Below, piece after piece: positions 1 through 6,543 of a stretch of DNA of 14,873 nt (positions are counted from its first letter, which is position 1; each line of letters starts with the position of its first letter). The notes beneath the pieces were generated by a model. It saw only the letters and a list, made by a program, of their open reading frames with translations. It had not been told where the DNA came from and did not search any database. This DNA is from Faecalibacterium sp. UBA1360. Its GTDB lineage: Bacteria; Bacillota; Clostridia; Oscillospirales; Ruminococcaceae. The stretch spans positions 50,386-65,258 of the forward strand of contig DBRU01000114.1 of NCBI GenBank assembly GCA_002306375.1. The letters run 5' to 3'. The position numbers and the translations under genes were made by a program.

Positions 1-621
1 ATCCCAGTTCATACCCATGGGGCTCAAGGGGATATAGTAGCCGAAGGGGACCAGATAGGCGAACCACATGGGCATGAAAGAGGCAAACAACCCGATCAAT
101 GCTCCGCAAAAGCCCACCGCCAGCGCCGCCACCTGGTTCTCCACCCGGATGCTCAGCAGAAAAGAGAGAAAATACAGCATGCTGTTGACAAAGAAGATGC
201 ACGCCAGCAGCCACAGACAAAGCCCTGTGTCCAGCTGTTCGGTAAAGCCCTGCAAAAAGCCGAGCAGGGGCAGGGCAAAGCACTCCAGCCCGCAGACCAG
301 CAGGTTTTCCAGCATGCCCAGGGCGGCCTTGGCGGCAAACAGGCTGTCCCGGCTTTGCAGGGTGAACAGCAGTTTGCAGGTCTGCCCCTTGGTTTCGGCG
401 TCCCAGATGCGGCTGGCCAGGGCGGCCATGCCCACCGGCATGACCACCGCGTTCATAATGGGCAGGGCGTACAGCAGGGAACTGTATCCCGTGGCCAGTT
501 CGTCGGCGGTGCCGGGAGCGCTGGCGGATGCCCACAAAACCACAATCAGCACGATCCCCACCGCCACAGGCAGGTCATGGCGGCGGTGGGCTTTCTGCAC
601 TTCGGCCCAAAACGCCTTCAT
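1..621 (-). CDS. ABC-2 type permease, lantibiotic/peptide immunity transporter-like (partial, C-terminus missing)
   Basis: Membrane subunit that would pair with the ATPase encoded just upstream to move or expel a peptide or lipid substrate at the cytoplasmic membrane. The 207 visible residues start MKAFWAEVQKAHRR, then a first hydrophobic segment (about 18-32), a short loop, a second segment (about 60-82), a cytoplasmic stretch with the motif WDAETKGQTCKLL (about 87-99), and further hydrophobic segments near 120-145, 150-175 and 180-200. The E-x-KG...KLL pattern is typical of LanE/LanG and BcrB-like permeases. The start ATG follows directly on the ATPase stop codon (TGAATG), with a GGAGG site ending 7 bases before it inside the ATPase gene, so the two are translationally coupled. 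The reading frame stays open to base 1, so the gene is cut by the window. Family assignment rests on topology and context; the substrate is unknown. Confidence 0.8.
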   Translation of the reverse strand, partial: MKAFWAEVQKAHRRHDLPVAVGIVLIVVLWASASAPGTADELATGYSSLLYALPIMNAVVMPVGMAALASRIWDAETKGQTCKLLFTLQSRDSLFAAKAALGMLENLLVCGLECFALPLLGFLQGFTEQLDTGLCLWLLACIFFVNSMLYFLSFLLSIRVENQVAALAVGFCGALIGLFASFMPMWFAYLVPFGYYIPLSPMGMNWD

Positions 622-1545
622 TCAATCCACCTCCTTGCCGTTCTCGGTCAGGCTCAAAAAGATCTCTTCCAGCGTCTTGGTGCGCCGGGACACACCCACC
701 ACACCGGCGCCCTGATCGGCCAGACGCCGTACCAGTTCCGCCAAAGGCGCTTCGGGCAGGGCCGGCAGCTGCAGGCTGCGGGGCGCGCCGCCTTCCACGG
801 CGCGGATGCGGTTGGCGGTCAGGATCTGACGGGCACGGTCTGGGTCCAGCACCTCCAGCAGGATGTCCCCCCGGCTGTGGCGGCGCAGCCGGTCCAGCGG
901 TCCCTGGAACAGCAGCCTGCCGTTGTTGATGATGCCCACCTGGTCCACGGTCATCTCCAGCTCGCTGAGCAGATGGCTGGAGATGAGTACTGTAGCGCCG
1001 CAGGTGCGGGGCATCTCGGCGATCAGGCTGCGCATTTCCTGGATACCGGCGGGGTCCAGGCCGTTGGTGGGTTCGTCCAGCACCAGCAACTCCGGACTGC
1101 CCAGCAAAGCCTGAGCAATGCCCAGCCGCTGTCGCATGCCCAGGGAATATTGCCCTACCTTCCGCCGCCGGTATTCCCGCAGATGGACGATCTCCAGCAC
1201 CCGATCAATGTCCTTGCGGGGCACCTGCTTCAGATCGGCCACGATCTGAAGGTTTTCCTGGGCGGTCAGGTGGGCATACCCGGCCGGGGATTCGATCAAA
1301 CTGCCGGTACGGCGCAGGATCGCCAGCCGGTTGTGGGCGTCCATTTGCTGTCCCAGCAGCCGTACGCTGCCCCCGGTTGGGTGGATCAACCCCAGCAGCA
1401 TCTTCATGGTGGTGCTTTTGCCTGCGCCGTTGGGGCCGATAAAGCCGTAGACGCTTCCTTGGGGCACCATCAGGTCCAGGTGATCCACAGCGGTGTGGCT
1501 GCCGTAGGTTTTGCACAGGCCCTTGGTCTCTATGATATTGGTCAT
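622..1545 (-). CDS. ABC transporter ATP-binding protein, BcrA/LanF type
   Basis: ATPase subunit of a peptide-exporting or immunity transporter, 307 residues. Visible motifs: Walker A GPNGAGKS (37-44), signature YSLGMRQR (133-140), Walker B LLVLDEP (153-159), D-loop NGLD (161-164) and H-loop His191. Where most ABC ATPases have a Q-loop glutamine, this protein reads IESP with Glu85. Such an E-loop is a known feature of LanF-type lantibiotic immunity ATPases such as NukF. The C-terminal 90 or so residues form the usual accessory region of BcrA/LanF proteins, ending in KTLEEIFLSLTE. An AGGAG site lies about 8 bases before the ATG. The gene is first in a minus-strand operon with the permease and divergent from a two-component system, which suggests that system controls it. 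Function as bacitracin- or lantibiotic-type immunity is inferred; another cationic peptide or lipid is possible. Confidence 0.88.
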   Translation of the reverse strand: MTNIIETKGLCKTYGSHTAVDHLDLMVPQGSVYGFIGPNGAGKSTTMKMLLGLIHPTGGSVRLLGQQMDAHNRLAILRRTGSLIESPAGYAHLTAQENLQIVADLKQVPRKDIDRVLEIVHLREYRRRKVGQYSLGMRQRLGIAQALLGSPELLVLDEPTNGLDPAGIQEMRSLIAEMPRTCGATVLISSHLLSELEMTVDQVGIINNGRLLFQGPLDRLRRHSRGDILLEVLDPDRARQILTANRIRAVEGGAPRSLQLPALPEAPLAELVRRLADQGAGVVGVSRRTKTLEEIFLSLTENGKEVD

Positions 1546-1598
1546 GGCGGTTTACTCCTTCCTGTTGACGGCGGGGGATGGTTCTTCCCCGCACTGTC

Positions 1599-1604
1599 AG
1601 CATA
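1599..1604 (-). promoter_or_regulatory. Possible -10 element of the ABC transporter operon
   Basis: Reading the minus strand, TATGCT (4 of 6 to TATAAT) lies about 54 bases before the ATPase start. No acceptable -35 is found 16-18 bases upstream, where the sequence is C-rich. That would fit an activator-dependent promoter, with the CTTAA boxes at 1637-1652 lying at about -45 to -60 from the predicted start. Weak evidence. Confidence 0.35.
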
Positions 1605-1614
1605 CAGGACCCGC

Positions 1615-1663
1615 CTTAATCCGGGGTGACGCCCGGCTTAAGTTTGCCTTAAATTCTGCTTCG
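1615..1663. promoter_or_regulatory. Phased CTTAA direct repeats, probable response-regulator operator
   Basis: CTTAA occurs at 1615-1619, 1637-1641 and 1648-1652, with a partial copy CTTCG at 1659-1663. The spacings are 22, 11 and 11 bases, so all lie on one 11-bp lattice and on one face of the helix. Direct repeats with 10-11 bp period are the usual target of OmpR/PhoB-family dimers, and a gene for such a regulator starts 66 bases downstream. The boxes lie midway between the divergent transporter and two-component operons, so they could serve both. The repeats and spacings are seen directly; the binding is inferred. Confidence 0.5.
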
Positions 1664-1668
1664 GCCCA

Positions 1669-1697
1669 TGGCAAGGACGCGGCAGGAAGCGTATAAT
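1669..1697 (+). promoter_or_regulatory. Promoter of the two-component operon
   Basis: A perfect -10 TATAAT at 1692-1697 lies 17 bases after a poor -35 TGGCAA (1669-1674, 3 of 6). Predicted transcription starts near 1704, giving a leader of about 25 bases before the response regulator ATG, with AGGAGG at 1716-1721. The poor -35 with boxes just upstream fits positive autoregulation. Confidence 0.6.
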
Positions 1698-1728
1698 AAA
1701 GCCATTCAAAGAAACAGGAGGAAATGGG

Positions 1729-2442
1729 ATGCCGCGCATTCAGGATGTGGAGATTCTTCTGGTGGACGATAACCCCGATCTGCTGGCTCTGCTGTGTCTG
1801 GCGCTGCACGGCGCCGGGTATACCCGCCTGCATACCGCCGTGACCTGCGCCCAGGCACGGGCAGCCTTTGCACAAAACCGGCCGGGGCTGGTCGTGCTGG
1901 ACGTCAATCTGCCGGATGGGGACGGATTTTCCCTTTTCCGGGAACTGAACGGGGCGGGGGAGATCCCGGTGCTTTTTCTTTCTGCCCGGGATGCCGACGC
2001 CGACCGGCTGTTTGGCCTGGGTCTTGGCGCGGATGATTACCTGACCAAACCCTTCCTCACCCAGGAACTTCTTCTGCGCATCCAGTTGATCCTGCGCCGG
2101 GTGTGGGGGCGATGTGGCCGGGATGCCCCGGCGGATGAGCTGAAACTGGCGGCCTGCCGGGTGGAACTGGGGGATGCCTCGGTGCGCCGGGCCGACGGCA
2201 GCGTGCTGGCCCTGACCGGCACCGAACGGGCCATTTTGCAGAAGCTGGCGGACAACCGGGGGCATATCGTCACCTATGACGCGGTGTGTCAGGCGGTATG
2301 GGGGCAGGGATATTACGGCTACGAAAACAGCCTGAACGTGCATATCCGTCATCTGCGGGAAAAGATCGAAGCTGAACCTTCCCGCCCGCAAAGCCTGGTG
2401 ACGGCCCGGGGCCTGGGATACAAACTGCTGACGGAGGAATGA
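1729..2442 (+). CDS. OmpR/PhoB-family response regulator
   Basis: DNA-binding output protein of the adjacent two-component system, 237 residues. The receiver domain (about 7-120) shows the acidic pair Asp13-Asp14, phospho-acceptor Asp58 (VVLDVNLPDGDG), Ser85 and Lys107 (LTKPF), so it is complete. The C-terminal winged helix (about 138-235) contains the recognition region NSLNVHIRHLREKIE and ends in GLGYKL, as usual in the family. AGGAGG lies 7 bases before the ATG. The stop overlaps the start region of the kinase gene, so they are coupled. The likely targets are the divergent ABC operon and its own promoter, through the CTTAA boxes in the intergenic region; this is inference. Intact motifs make the class certain; the regulon is not. 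Confidence 0.93.
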   Translation: MPRIQDVEILLVDDNPDLLALLCLALHGAGYTRLHTAVTCAQARAAFAQNRPGLVVLDVNLPDGDGFSLFRELNGAGEIPVLFLSARDADADRLFGLGLGADDYLTKPFLTQELLLRIQLILRRVWGRCGRDAPADELKLAACRVELGDASVRRADGSVLALTGTERAILQKLADNRGHIVTYDAVCQAVWGQGYYGYENSLNVHIRHLREKIEAEPSRPQSLVTARGLGYKLLTEE

Positions 2443-2444
2443 AG

Positions 2445-3827
2445 ATGATACGCACATTCGGCCGGATGCTGCGCCGCTATGCCCTGGCCGTGGCGGCGGG
2501 GGTGCTGGCGGTGGTCATTGTCATGCTGGTGGTATTTGCTGGCATCGTGGCCTACTACGCCGAAAAATACCAGGAGAATGTCCGTTACAGTGTCGAACAG
2601 ATCGCTCAGGCCATGGTCCGGGATGAAACCGGCTGGCACCTGGCCGGGGAACACCCTGAATCGGAATGGCTGTACGGCTATGAGTGGGCCATGCTGCTGG
2701 ATGAAGATGGCCGGGTGGTGTGGCACTATGATCTGCCGACCCAGTTAAACCGCACCTATACCCTCACCGAGGTGGCGGCTTTTTCCCGCTGGTATCTGGA
2801 GGATTACCCGGTGTTCAGCTGGATCGTCGAGGACAGCCTTCTGGTACTGGGACGGGAACGGGGCGCGGTGTTCCGATACAGCTTTTATTCCTATACCGAA
2901 CTCTTTCGGGGCATTTATAACGGCTTTTTGCCTACGCTGGTGGCTTTGGTGGCCCTGATCGCGGCGGGGTGCATGGTGTTCAGCTGGCGGGGCACCAAAG
3001 CGCTGACCAGCGTGGCCAACGGGCTGGATGCCCTGGCCGCCGGGGGCGCGGTACAGCTGCCGGTCACCGGCTTTACCGCCGAAGTGGCCCGCAAGCTGAA
3101 CCAGACCAGCGCCCTGCTGCAGCGTCAGAATGAGATCATCGCCCGGCGGGACGCCGCCCGCACCGACTGGATCGCCGGGGTCAGCCACGACATCCGCACG
3201 CCGCTGTCCCTGATTTTCGGGTATGCCGAACAGCTGGAACACGACCCGGCCCTTTCCCCGGACCAGCGGGAAAAGGCGGCGGCCATCCGCGCCCAGGGGC
3301 AGACCATCCGCAGCCTGATCGAGGATTTGAACCTGACCAGCAAGCTGCAATACAACGCCCAGCCTTTGCGCCGGGCGCCGGTACGTGCCGGGGAACTGCT
3401 GCGCCGGGCCGTCGCCGATTTCTGCAATTCCGGCATGGGGGCGAGCTGTACCCTGGACTTTGACCTGGACCCCGGGGCGGAACCTCTGATGATGGATGTG
3501 GATGAAGCCCTGCTGGGACGGGCTTTCTCCAATCTGCTGGGCAACAGCGCCCGGCATAACCCGGGCTGCGCTATTTATGTGCAGGCCCGGCGGCAAGGTC
3601 AGGAGCTGACCGTCATCATCACCGACAACGGCAGCGGGTATCCGCCCGGGGTGCTCTCGGTACTGGAAGGCGTCCGATCCCCCGGACCGGCACCCCACGT
3701 GCTGGGGCTGCACATTGTGGTGCAGATCGTGGCGGCCCACGGGGGCAGGGTGGAATTCGGGCACAACGAACCCCACGGCGCCCGCACGGTTTTGCATCTG
3801 CCTTTGCCCCAAGAAAGCAAAAAATAA
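2445..3827 (+). CDS. Membrane sensor histidine kinase, partner of the response regulator
   Basis: Sensor that should phosphorylate the upstream regulator, 460 residues. Order: first transmembrane helix (about 14-33), an extracytoplasmic domain of roughly 130 residues, second helix (about 162-182), a HAMP-like linker, then HisKA with GVSHDIRTPLSLI (His248), N-box FSNLLGNSARHNPG, G1 DNGSGYPP and a G2 region HVLGLHIV. The large outer domain argues against the loop-less BceS type and fits direct ligand sensing. The G2 region carries Val419 where related kinases usually have Gly. The start at 2445 is chosen because GGAGG (2433-2437) lies 7 bases before it; the ATG at 2439 is in frame but only 1 base from that site. 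Either start overlaps or adjoins the regulator stop. The ligand is unknown, probably a peptide or envelope stress signal, given the neighbouring transporter. Confidence 0.9.
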   Translation: MIRTFGRMLRRYALAVAAGVLAVVIVMLVVFAGIVAYYAEKYQENVRYSVEQIAQAMVRDETGWHLAGEHPESEWLYGYEWAMLLDEDGRVVWHYDLPTQLNRTYTLTEVAAFSRWYLEDYPVFSWIVEDSLLVLGRERGAVFRYSFYSYTELFRGIYNGFLPTLVALVALIAAGCMVFSWRGTKALTSVANGLDALAAGGAVQLPVTGFTAEVARKLNQTSALLQRQNEIIARRDAARTDWIAGVSHDIRTPLSLIFGYAEQLEHDPALSPDQREKAAAIRAQGQTIRSLIEDLNLTSKLQYNAQPLRRAPVRAGELLRRAVADFCNSGMGASCTLDFDLDPGAEPLMMDVDEALLGRAFSNLLGNSARHNPGCAIYVQARRQGQELTVIITDNGSGYPPGVLSVLEGVRSPGPAPHVLGLHIVVQIVAAHGGRVEFGHNEPHGARTVLHLPLPQESKK

Positions 3828-3830
3828 AAA

Positions 3831-3887
3831 CCGGGGCGCTCTGCCCCTGTACCGCTTTGTGCGGAACGGGAGGGCAGAGCGCCCCGG
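3831..3887 (-). terminator. Strong hairpin terminator of htpG, with nested inner hairpin
   Basis: A perfect 16-bp stem (3831-3846 with 3872-3887) encloses a 25-base loop that itself holds a small hairpin, CCGC (3852-3855) with GCGG (3861-3864). On the minus strand it is followed by a T-rich tract (bases 3830 down to 3820), so it mainly ends htpG transcription. It may also slow readthrough of the kinase operon. Confidence 0.85.
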
Positions 3888-3896
3888 AATGTTTTG

Positions 3897-3917
3897 CGGC
3901 AGATCCTGCCGGTTTTT
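3897..3917 (+). terminator. Small intrinsic terminator of the two-component operon
   Basis: CGGCAG (3897-3902) pairs with CTGCCG (3906-3911) across a 3-base loop and is followed by GTTTTT on the plus strand. The T-tract overlaps the htpG stop codon on the other strand. It sits 70 bases after the kinase stop, past the larger hairpin. Confidence 0.55.
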
Positions 3918-5820
3918 ATTTCATCAGTTCGCAGACCAGCTGGGCATAGGCCACGGGGTCCTCGATGGGCAGACCCTCGATCAGCAGGGCCTGGTCGTAC
4001 AGCAGTTCGCTGTACTTGGCCACCTTGTCGGTGTCGCCGGCGGCCTGGGCCGCCTGCAAGGCGGCAAACACCGGGTGGGTGGTGTTCAGTTCCAGCACCT
4101 TGGTGCTCTGCATATCCTCCGGCGCGCCGGGCATCTTGCGCAGCACCTTCTCCATCTCCATGGACAGCCCGCCCTCACTGGACAGGCTCACCGGGTGATC
4201 CTTCAGCGTGGGGTTGGCCTTGACCTCCTTGATCTTGCCGCTCAAAGCGGTCTTGATGGCCTCAAACAGGTCCTTGTTCTCGGCGGCGGCCTCCTCGGCC
4301 TCCTTCTTCTGCTCGTCGGTGGCCAGGCCCAGATCGCCGGCGTTGATGTTCTTGAATTCCTTTTCCTTGTGGTCGTGCAGGATCTGCAGGCAGAACTCGT
4401 CCACGTCCTCGGTGCACAGCAGCAGATCGTAGCCCTTATCCAGCACCAGCTGGGCGTTGGGCAGCTTGGACAGGCGGGCGGCGTCGTCGCCGGCGGCAAA
4501 GTAGATGCACTTCTGGTCCTCGGGCATCTTCTCCACATATTCGTCCAGCGTGATGTACTTCTGCTCCTTGGCCGAGAAGAACATCAACAGGTCTGCCAGC
4601 AGGTCCTTGTGCATGCCGTAGTCGCCGTAGATGCCGAACTTGATCTGGCGGCCGAAGGCCTTCCAGAAGGTATCATACTTCTCCCGGTCATTGACCAGCA
4701 TGGCGTGCAGTTCGTTCTTGATCTTCTTTTCCAGGCTGTTGCGCATCAGGCGCAGCTGGCTGTCCTTTTGCAGGGTCTCGCGGCTGATGTTCAGGCTCAG
4801 GTCCTCGCTGTCCACCACGCCCTTGACAAAGCTGAAATAGTCGGGCAGCAGGTCGGCGCACTTGTCCATGATCATCACGCCGGAAGCGTACAGCGCCAGG
4901 CCCTTCTCGTACTCCTTGGTGTAGTAGTCATAGGGGGTGCGCCCGGGCACGAACAGCAACGCGGTGTAGGTGGCCGTGCCCTCGGTGCGGGAGGTGATGA
5001 CGCGCAAGGGATCGGTGTAGTCAGAGAAGCGGTTCTTGTAGAACTCGTTGTAATCCTCGTCCTTCAGGTCCTTTTTGTCCCGCTTCCAGATGGGCACCAT
5101 GCTGTTCAGGGTGTCCAGCTCGGTGTAGGTCTCCCACTCGGGCTTGTAGTCGTCGCCGGCGTCCTCGGGCTTGGGCTTCTGGCGGCTCTTTTCCCGGTAC
5201 ATGGTGATGGGGTAGCGCACGTAATCGCTGTACTTCTTCACCAGGTCGGCCAGGGTGTATTCCTGCAGGTACTGGCTGTAATCCTCGTTTTCGGCGTCCT
5301 CTTTCAGCACCATGATGATCTCGGTGCCGATCTCATCCTTTTCGGCGGGGGAGAGGGTATAGCCTTCCACACCCTTGGACTCCCATTTCCAGGCCTCGTC
5401 GGAGCCCAGCGCGCGGGAGATCACCGTCACCTTGGCCGCCACCATGAAGGCCGAATAGAAGCCCACGCCGAACTGGCCGATGATGTCAATGTTGTCGCTC
5501 TGATTTTCCTGCTTGAAATCCAGGCTGCCGGACTTGGCAATGGTGCCCAGGTTCTTTTCCAACTCGTCCTTGGTCATGCCGATGCCGTTGTCGCTGACGG
5601 TCAGGGTACGGGTGTCCTTGTCCGCCGCGATGTGGATGTGCAGGTCCTCTTTCTTGACGCCCAGGCTCGTATCGGTCAGCGACTTGAAGTACAGTTTGTC
5701 GCAGGCGTCGGAGGCGTTGGAGATCAATTCACGCAGAAAGATCTCCCGGTTGGTATAAATCGAATTGATCATCAGGTCCAAAAGTTTTTTGCTTTCGGCC
5801 TTGAACTGGTGCATACCCAT
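3916..5820 (-). CDS. htpG: Chaperone protein HtpG (Hsp90)
   Basis: Cytoplasmic ATP-dependent chaperone acting on partly folded clients, 634 residues, the normal length for bacterial HtpG. The GHKL ATPase domain shows EIFLRELISNASDACDK (26-42, with catalytic Glu31 and Mg-binding Asn35), DNGIGM, GTIAKSG and the glycine loop GQFGVGFYSAFMVA. The middle domain includes NISRETLQ with the conserved arginine contacting ATP, and the C-terminal dimerisation region is present. The start ATG is preceded by GAGG at 10 bases; a second in-frame ATG lies two codons in. The gene stands alone on the minus strand, convergent to the kinase operon and divergent from the operon at 6062. The upstream region has two CIRCE operators, so HrcA repression with heat induction is expected. 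All key residues are intact. Confidence 0.98.
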   Translation of the reverse strand: MGMHQFKAESKKLLDLMINSIYTNREIFLRELISNASDACDKLYFKSLTDTSLGVKKEDLHIHIAADKDTRTLTVSDNGIGMTKDELEKNLGTIAKSGSLDFKQENQSDNIDIIGQFGVGFYSAFMVAAKVTVISRALGSDEAWKWESKGVEGYTLSPAEKDEIGTEIIMVLKEDAENEDYSQYLQEYTLADLVKKYSDYVRYPITMYREKSRQKPKPEDAGDDYKPEWETYTELDTLNSMVPIWKRDKKDLKDEDYNEFYKNRFSDYTDPLRVITSRTEGTATYTALLFVPGRTPYDYYTKEYEKGLALYASGVMIMDKCADLLPDYFSFVKGVVDSEDLSLNISRETLQKDSQLRLMRNSLEKKIKNELHAMLVNDREKYDTFWKAFGRQIKFGIYGDYGMHKDLLADLLMFFSAKEQKYITLDEYVEKMPEDQKCIYFAAGDDAARLSKLPNAQLVLDKGYDLLLCTEDVDEFCLQILHDHKEKEFKNINAGDLGLATDEQKKEAEEAAAENKDLFEAIKTALSGKIKEVKANPTLKDHPVSLSSEGGLSMEMEKVLRKMPGAPEDMQSTKVLELNTTHPVFAALQAAQAAGDTDKVAKYSELLYDQALLIEGLPIEDPVAYAQLVCELMK

Positions 5821-5879
5821 GCTTACTCGACCTCTTTGCTTTCAGTTTTGTGCAGATGAATGTGGCTCCAAGAGTTACG

Positions 5880-5906
5880 TTAGCACTCTTGGTCAACAAG
5901 TGCTAA
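5880..5906. promoter_or_regulatory. CIRCE operator (HrcA site), near-consensus
   Basis: TTAGCACTC, a 9-base spacer, then AAGTGCTAA: 17 of 18 positions match the CIRCE consensus (TTAGCACTC-N9-GAGTGCTAA). The dyad extends outward by three more pairs (ACG/CGT). It starts at the predicted transcription start of htpG and lies in its 5' leader, the usual placement for HrcA repression. Confidence 0.93.
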
Positions 5907-5910
5907 CGTA

Positions 5911-5939
5911 ATAGTAGCACTCTGCGGCCAAAAGTGCAA
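5911..5939 (-). promoter_or_regulatory. htpG promoter
   Basis: On the minus strand, TTGCAC (5939-5934) and TACTAT (5916-5911, 4 of 6) are separated by exactly 17 bases. Transcription would start near 5904, inside the near-consensus CIRCE, giving a leader of about 84 bases. A run of A/T tracts at about 5953-5975, upstream of the -35, resembles an UP element. Confidence 0.6.
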
Positions 5940-5940
5940 G
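5914..5940. promoter_or_regulatory. Second, degenerate CIRCE copy over the htpG promoter
   Basis: GTAGCACTC, a 9-base spacer, then AAGTGCAAG: 14 of 18 positions match CIRCE, with the spacer length kept. It starts exactly 34 bases after the first copy, about three helical turns, and covers the predicted -35 to -10 region. It could be a weaker HrcA site that binds together with the first one. Confidence 0.65.
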
Positions 5941-5988
5941 GGGGAGACCGGCTTTTTACAAAAAATTCAAAAACCGGCGGCGCGCCCC

Positions 5989-6025
5989 TTTTCAAAACCC
6001 TGCGTTTGCGCTATCCTTAATAGCG
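5989..6025 (+). promoter_or_regulatory. Possible promoter and dyad upstream of the four-gene operon
   Basis: TTTTCA (5989-5994, 4 of 6) and TATCCT (6012-6017, 4 of 6) are separated by 17 bases. An inverted repeat, CGCTAT (6009-6014) with ATAGCG (6020-6025), overlaps the -10 and could be an operator. A leader of about 38 bases would precede the first gene. Moderate to weak evidence. Confidence 0.4.
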
Positions 6026-6061
6026 GAACGAACCCAAACTCACAGAAAGAAGGGACCCAGA

Positions 6062-6526
6062 TTGTCCATTCACGGCGACAAAGCCTATCAGAACTTCATG
6101 CAGGGCTACAACTGCGCCCAGGCCGTGGCGCTGGCCTATGCCGATGAGATGCACCTGACCGATACACAGGCCTTGACGCTGGCCTCCGGCTTCGGGGGCG
6201 GCGTGGGCCGCATGCGGGAGGTCTGCGGCGCGTTTTCCGGGCTGGTCATGGTGCTGGGCGCGATGTACGGCAGCACCGACCCGGCCCAAAAGACCGCCAT
6301 CTATACCGAGGTGCAGGCCCTGGCCGCCCGTTACCGCGCCGAAAGCGGCGGCAACAGCATCATCTGCCGGGAACTGCTGGGCCTTTCCAAGCCCGAAGGC
6401 AGCCCCGTAGCCAGCCCCCGCACGGCGGAATACTACAAAAAGCGGCCCTGTCCCGAACTCGTGCGTTTGGCGGCGGACATTTTGGACGAGTACATCGCCG
6501 CCCATCCGCTGCCCGTCCGCGAATAA
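6062..6526 (+). CDS. C_GCAxxG_C_C family protein (putative redox or metal-binding protein)
   Basis: Small cytoplasmic protein of 154 residues in the C_GCAxxG_C_C family, whose exact role is not established but whose conserved cysteines suggest redox or metal-cluster chemistry. Visible family marks: GYNCAQAVALAYAD near residues 15-28, the glycine-rich SGFGGGVGRM, the CGAFSG core (about 58-63), and two more cysteines in SIICREL and RPCPEL. No signal peptide or membrane segment is seen. The start is TTG, supported by an AAGGGA site 7 bases upstream; no in-frame ATG precedes the conserved region. It is the first gene of an operon: the next gene starts 17 bases after its stop, with its own strong ribosome binding site. 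It might serve an electron-transfer or sulfur-related role beside the dehydrogenase encoded two genes later, but that is inference. Confidence 0.87.
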   Translation: MSIHGDKAYQNFMQGYNCAQAVALAYADEMHLTDTQALTLASGFGGGVGRMREVCGAFSGLVMVLGAMYGSTDPAQKTAIYTEVQALAARYRAESGGNSIICRELLGLSKPEGSPVASPRTAEYYKKRPCPELVRLAADILDEYIAAHPLPVRE

Positions 6527-6543
6527 AAAGGAGGAAAATCATC

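Noticed and set aside
355..1629. A 424-codon plus-strand frame opposite the ABC ATPase
   Set aside because: The ATPase with all motifs is on the minus strand; this frame is a shadow of it.
1546..1728. A small bacteriocin precursor gene in the divergent region
   Set aside because: No start with a ribosome binding site followed by a leader and Cys/Ser/Thr-rich core is visible on either strand; the space is taken by promoters and CTTAA boxes.
3715..5859. A 714-codon open frame on the plus strand opposite htpG
   Set aside because: It is antisense to an intact htpG, has no family motif and is rich in Gln/Val/Leu/Gly repeats, as expected from reading GC-biased codons backwards.
5948..5977. Hairpin CCGG...CCGG with T and A runs upstream of htpG
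   Set aside because: The stem is only CCGG/CCGG plus a bulge and weak A-T pairs, and it follows no gene end. It fits better as A/T tracts upstream of the htpG promoter.
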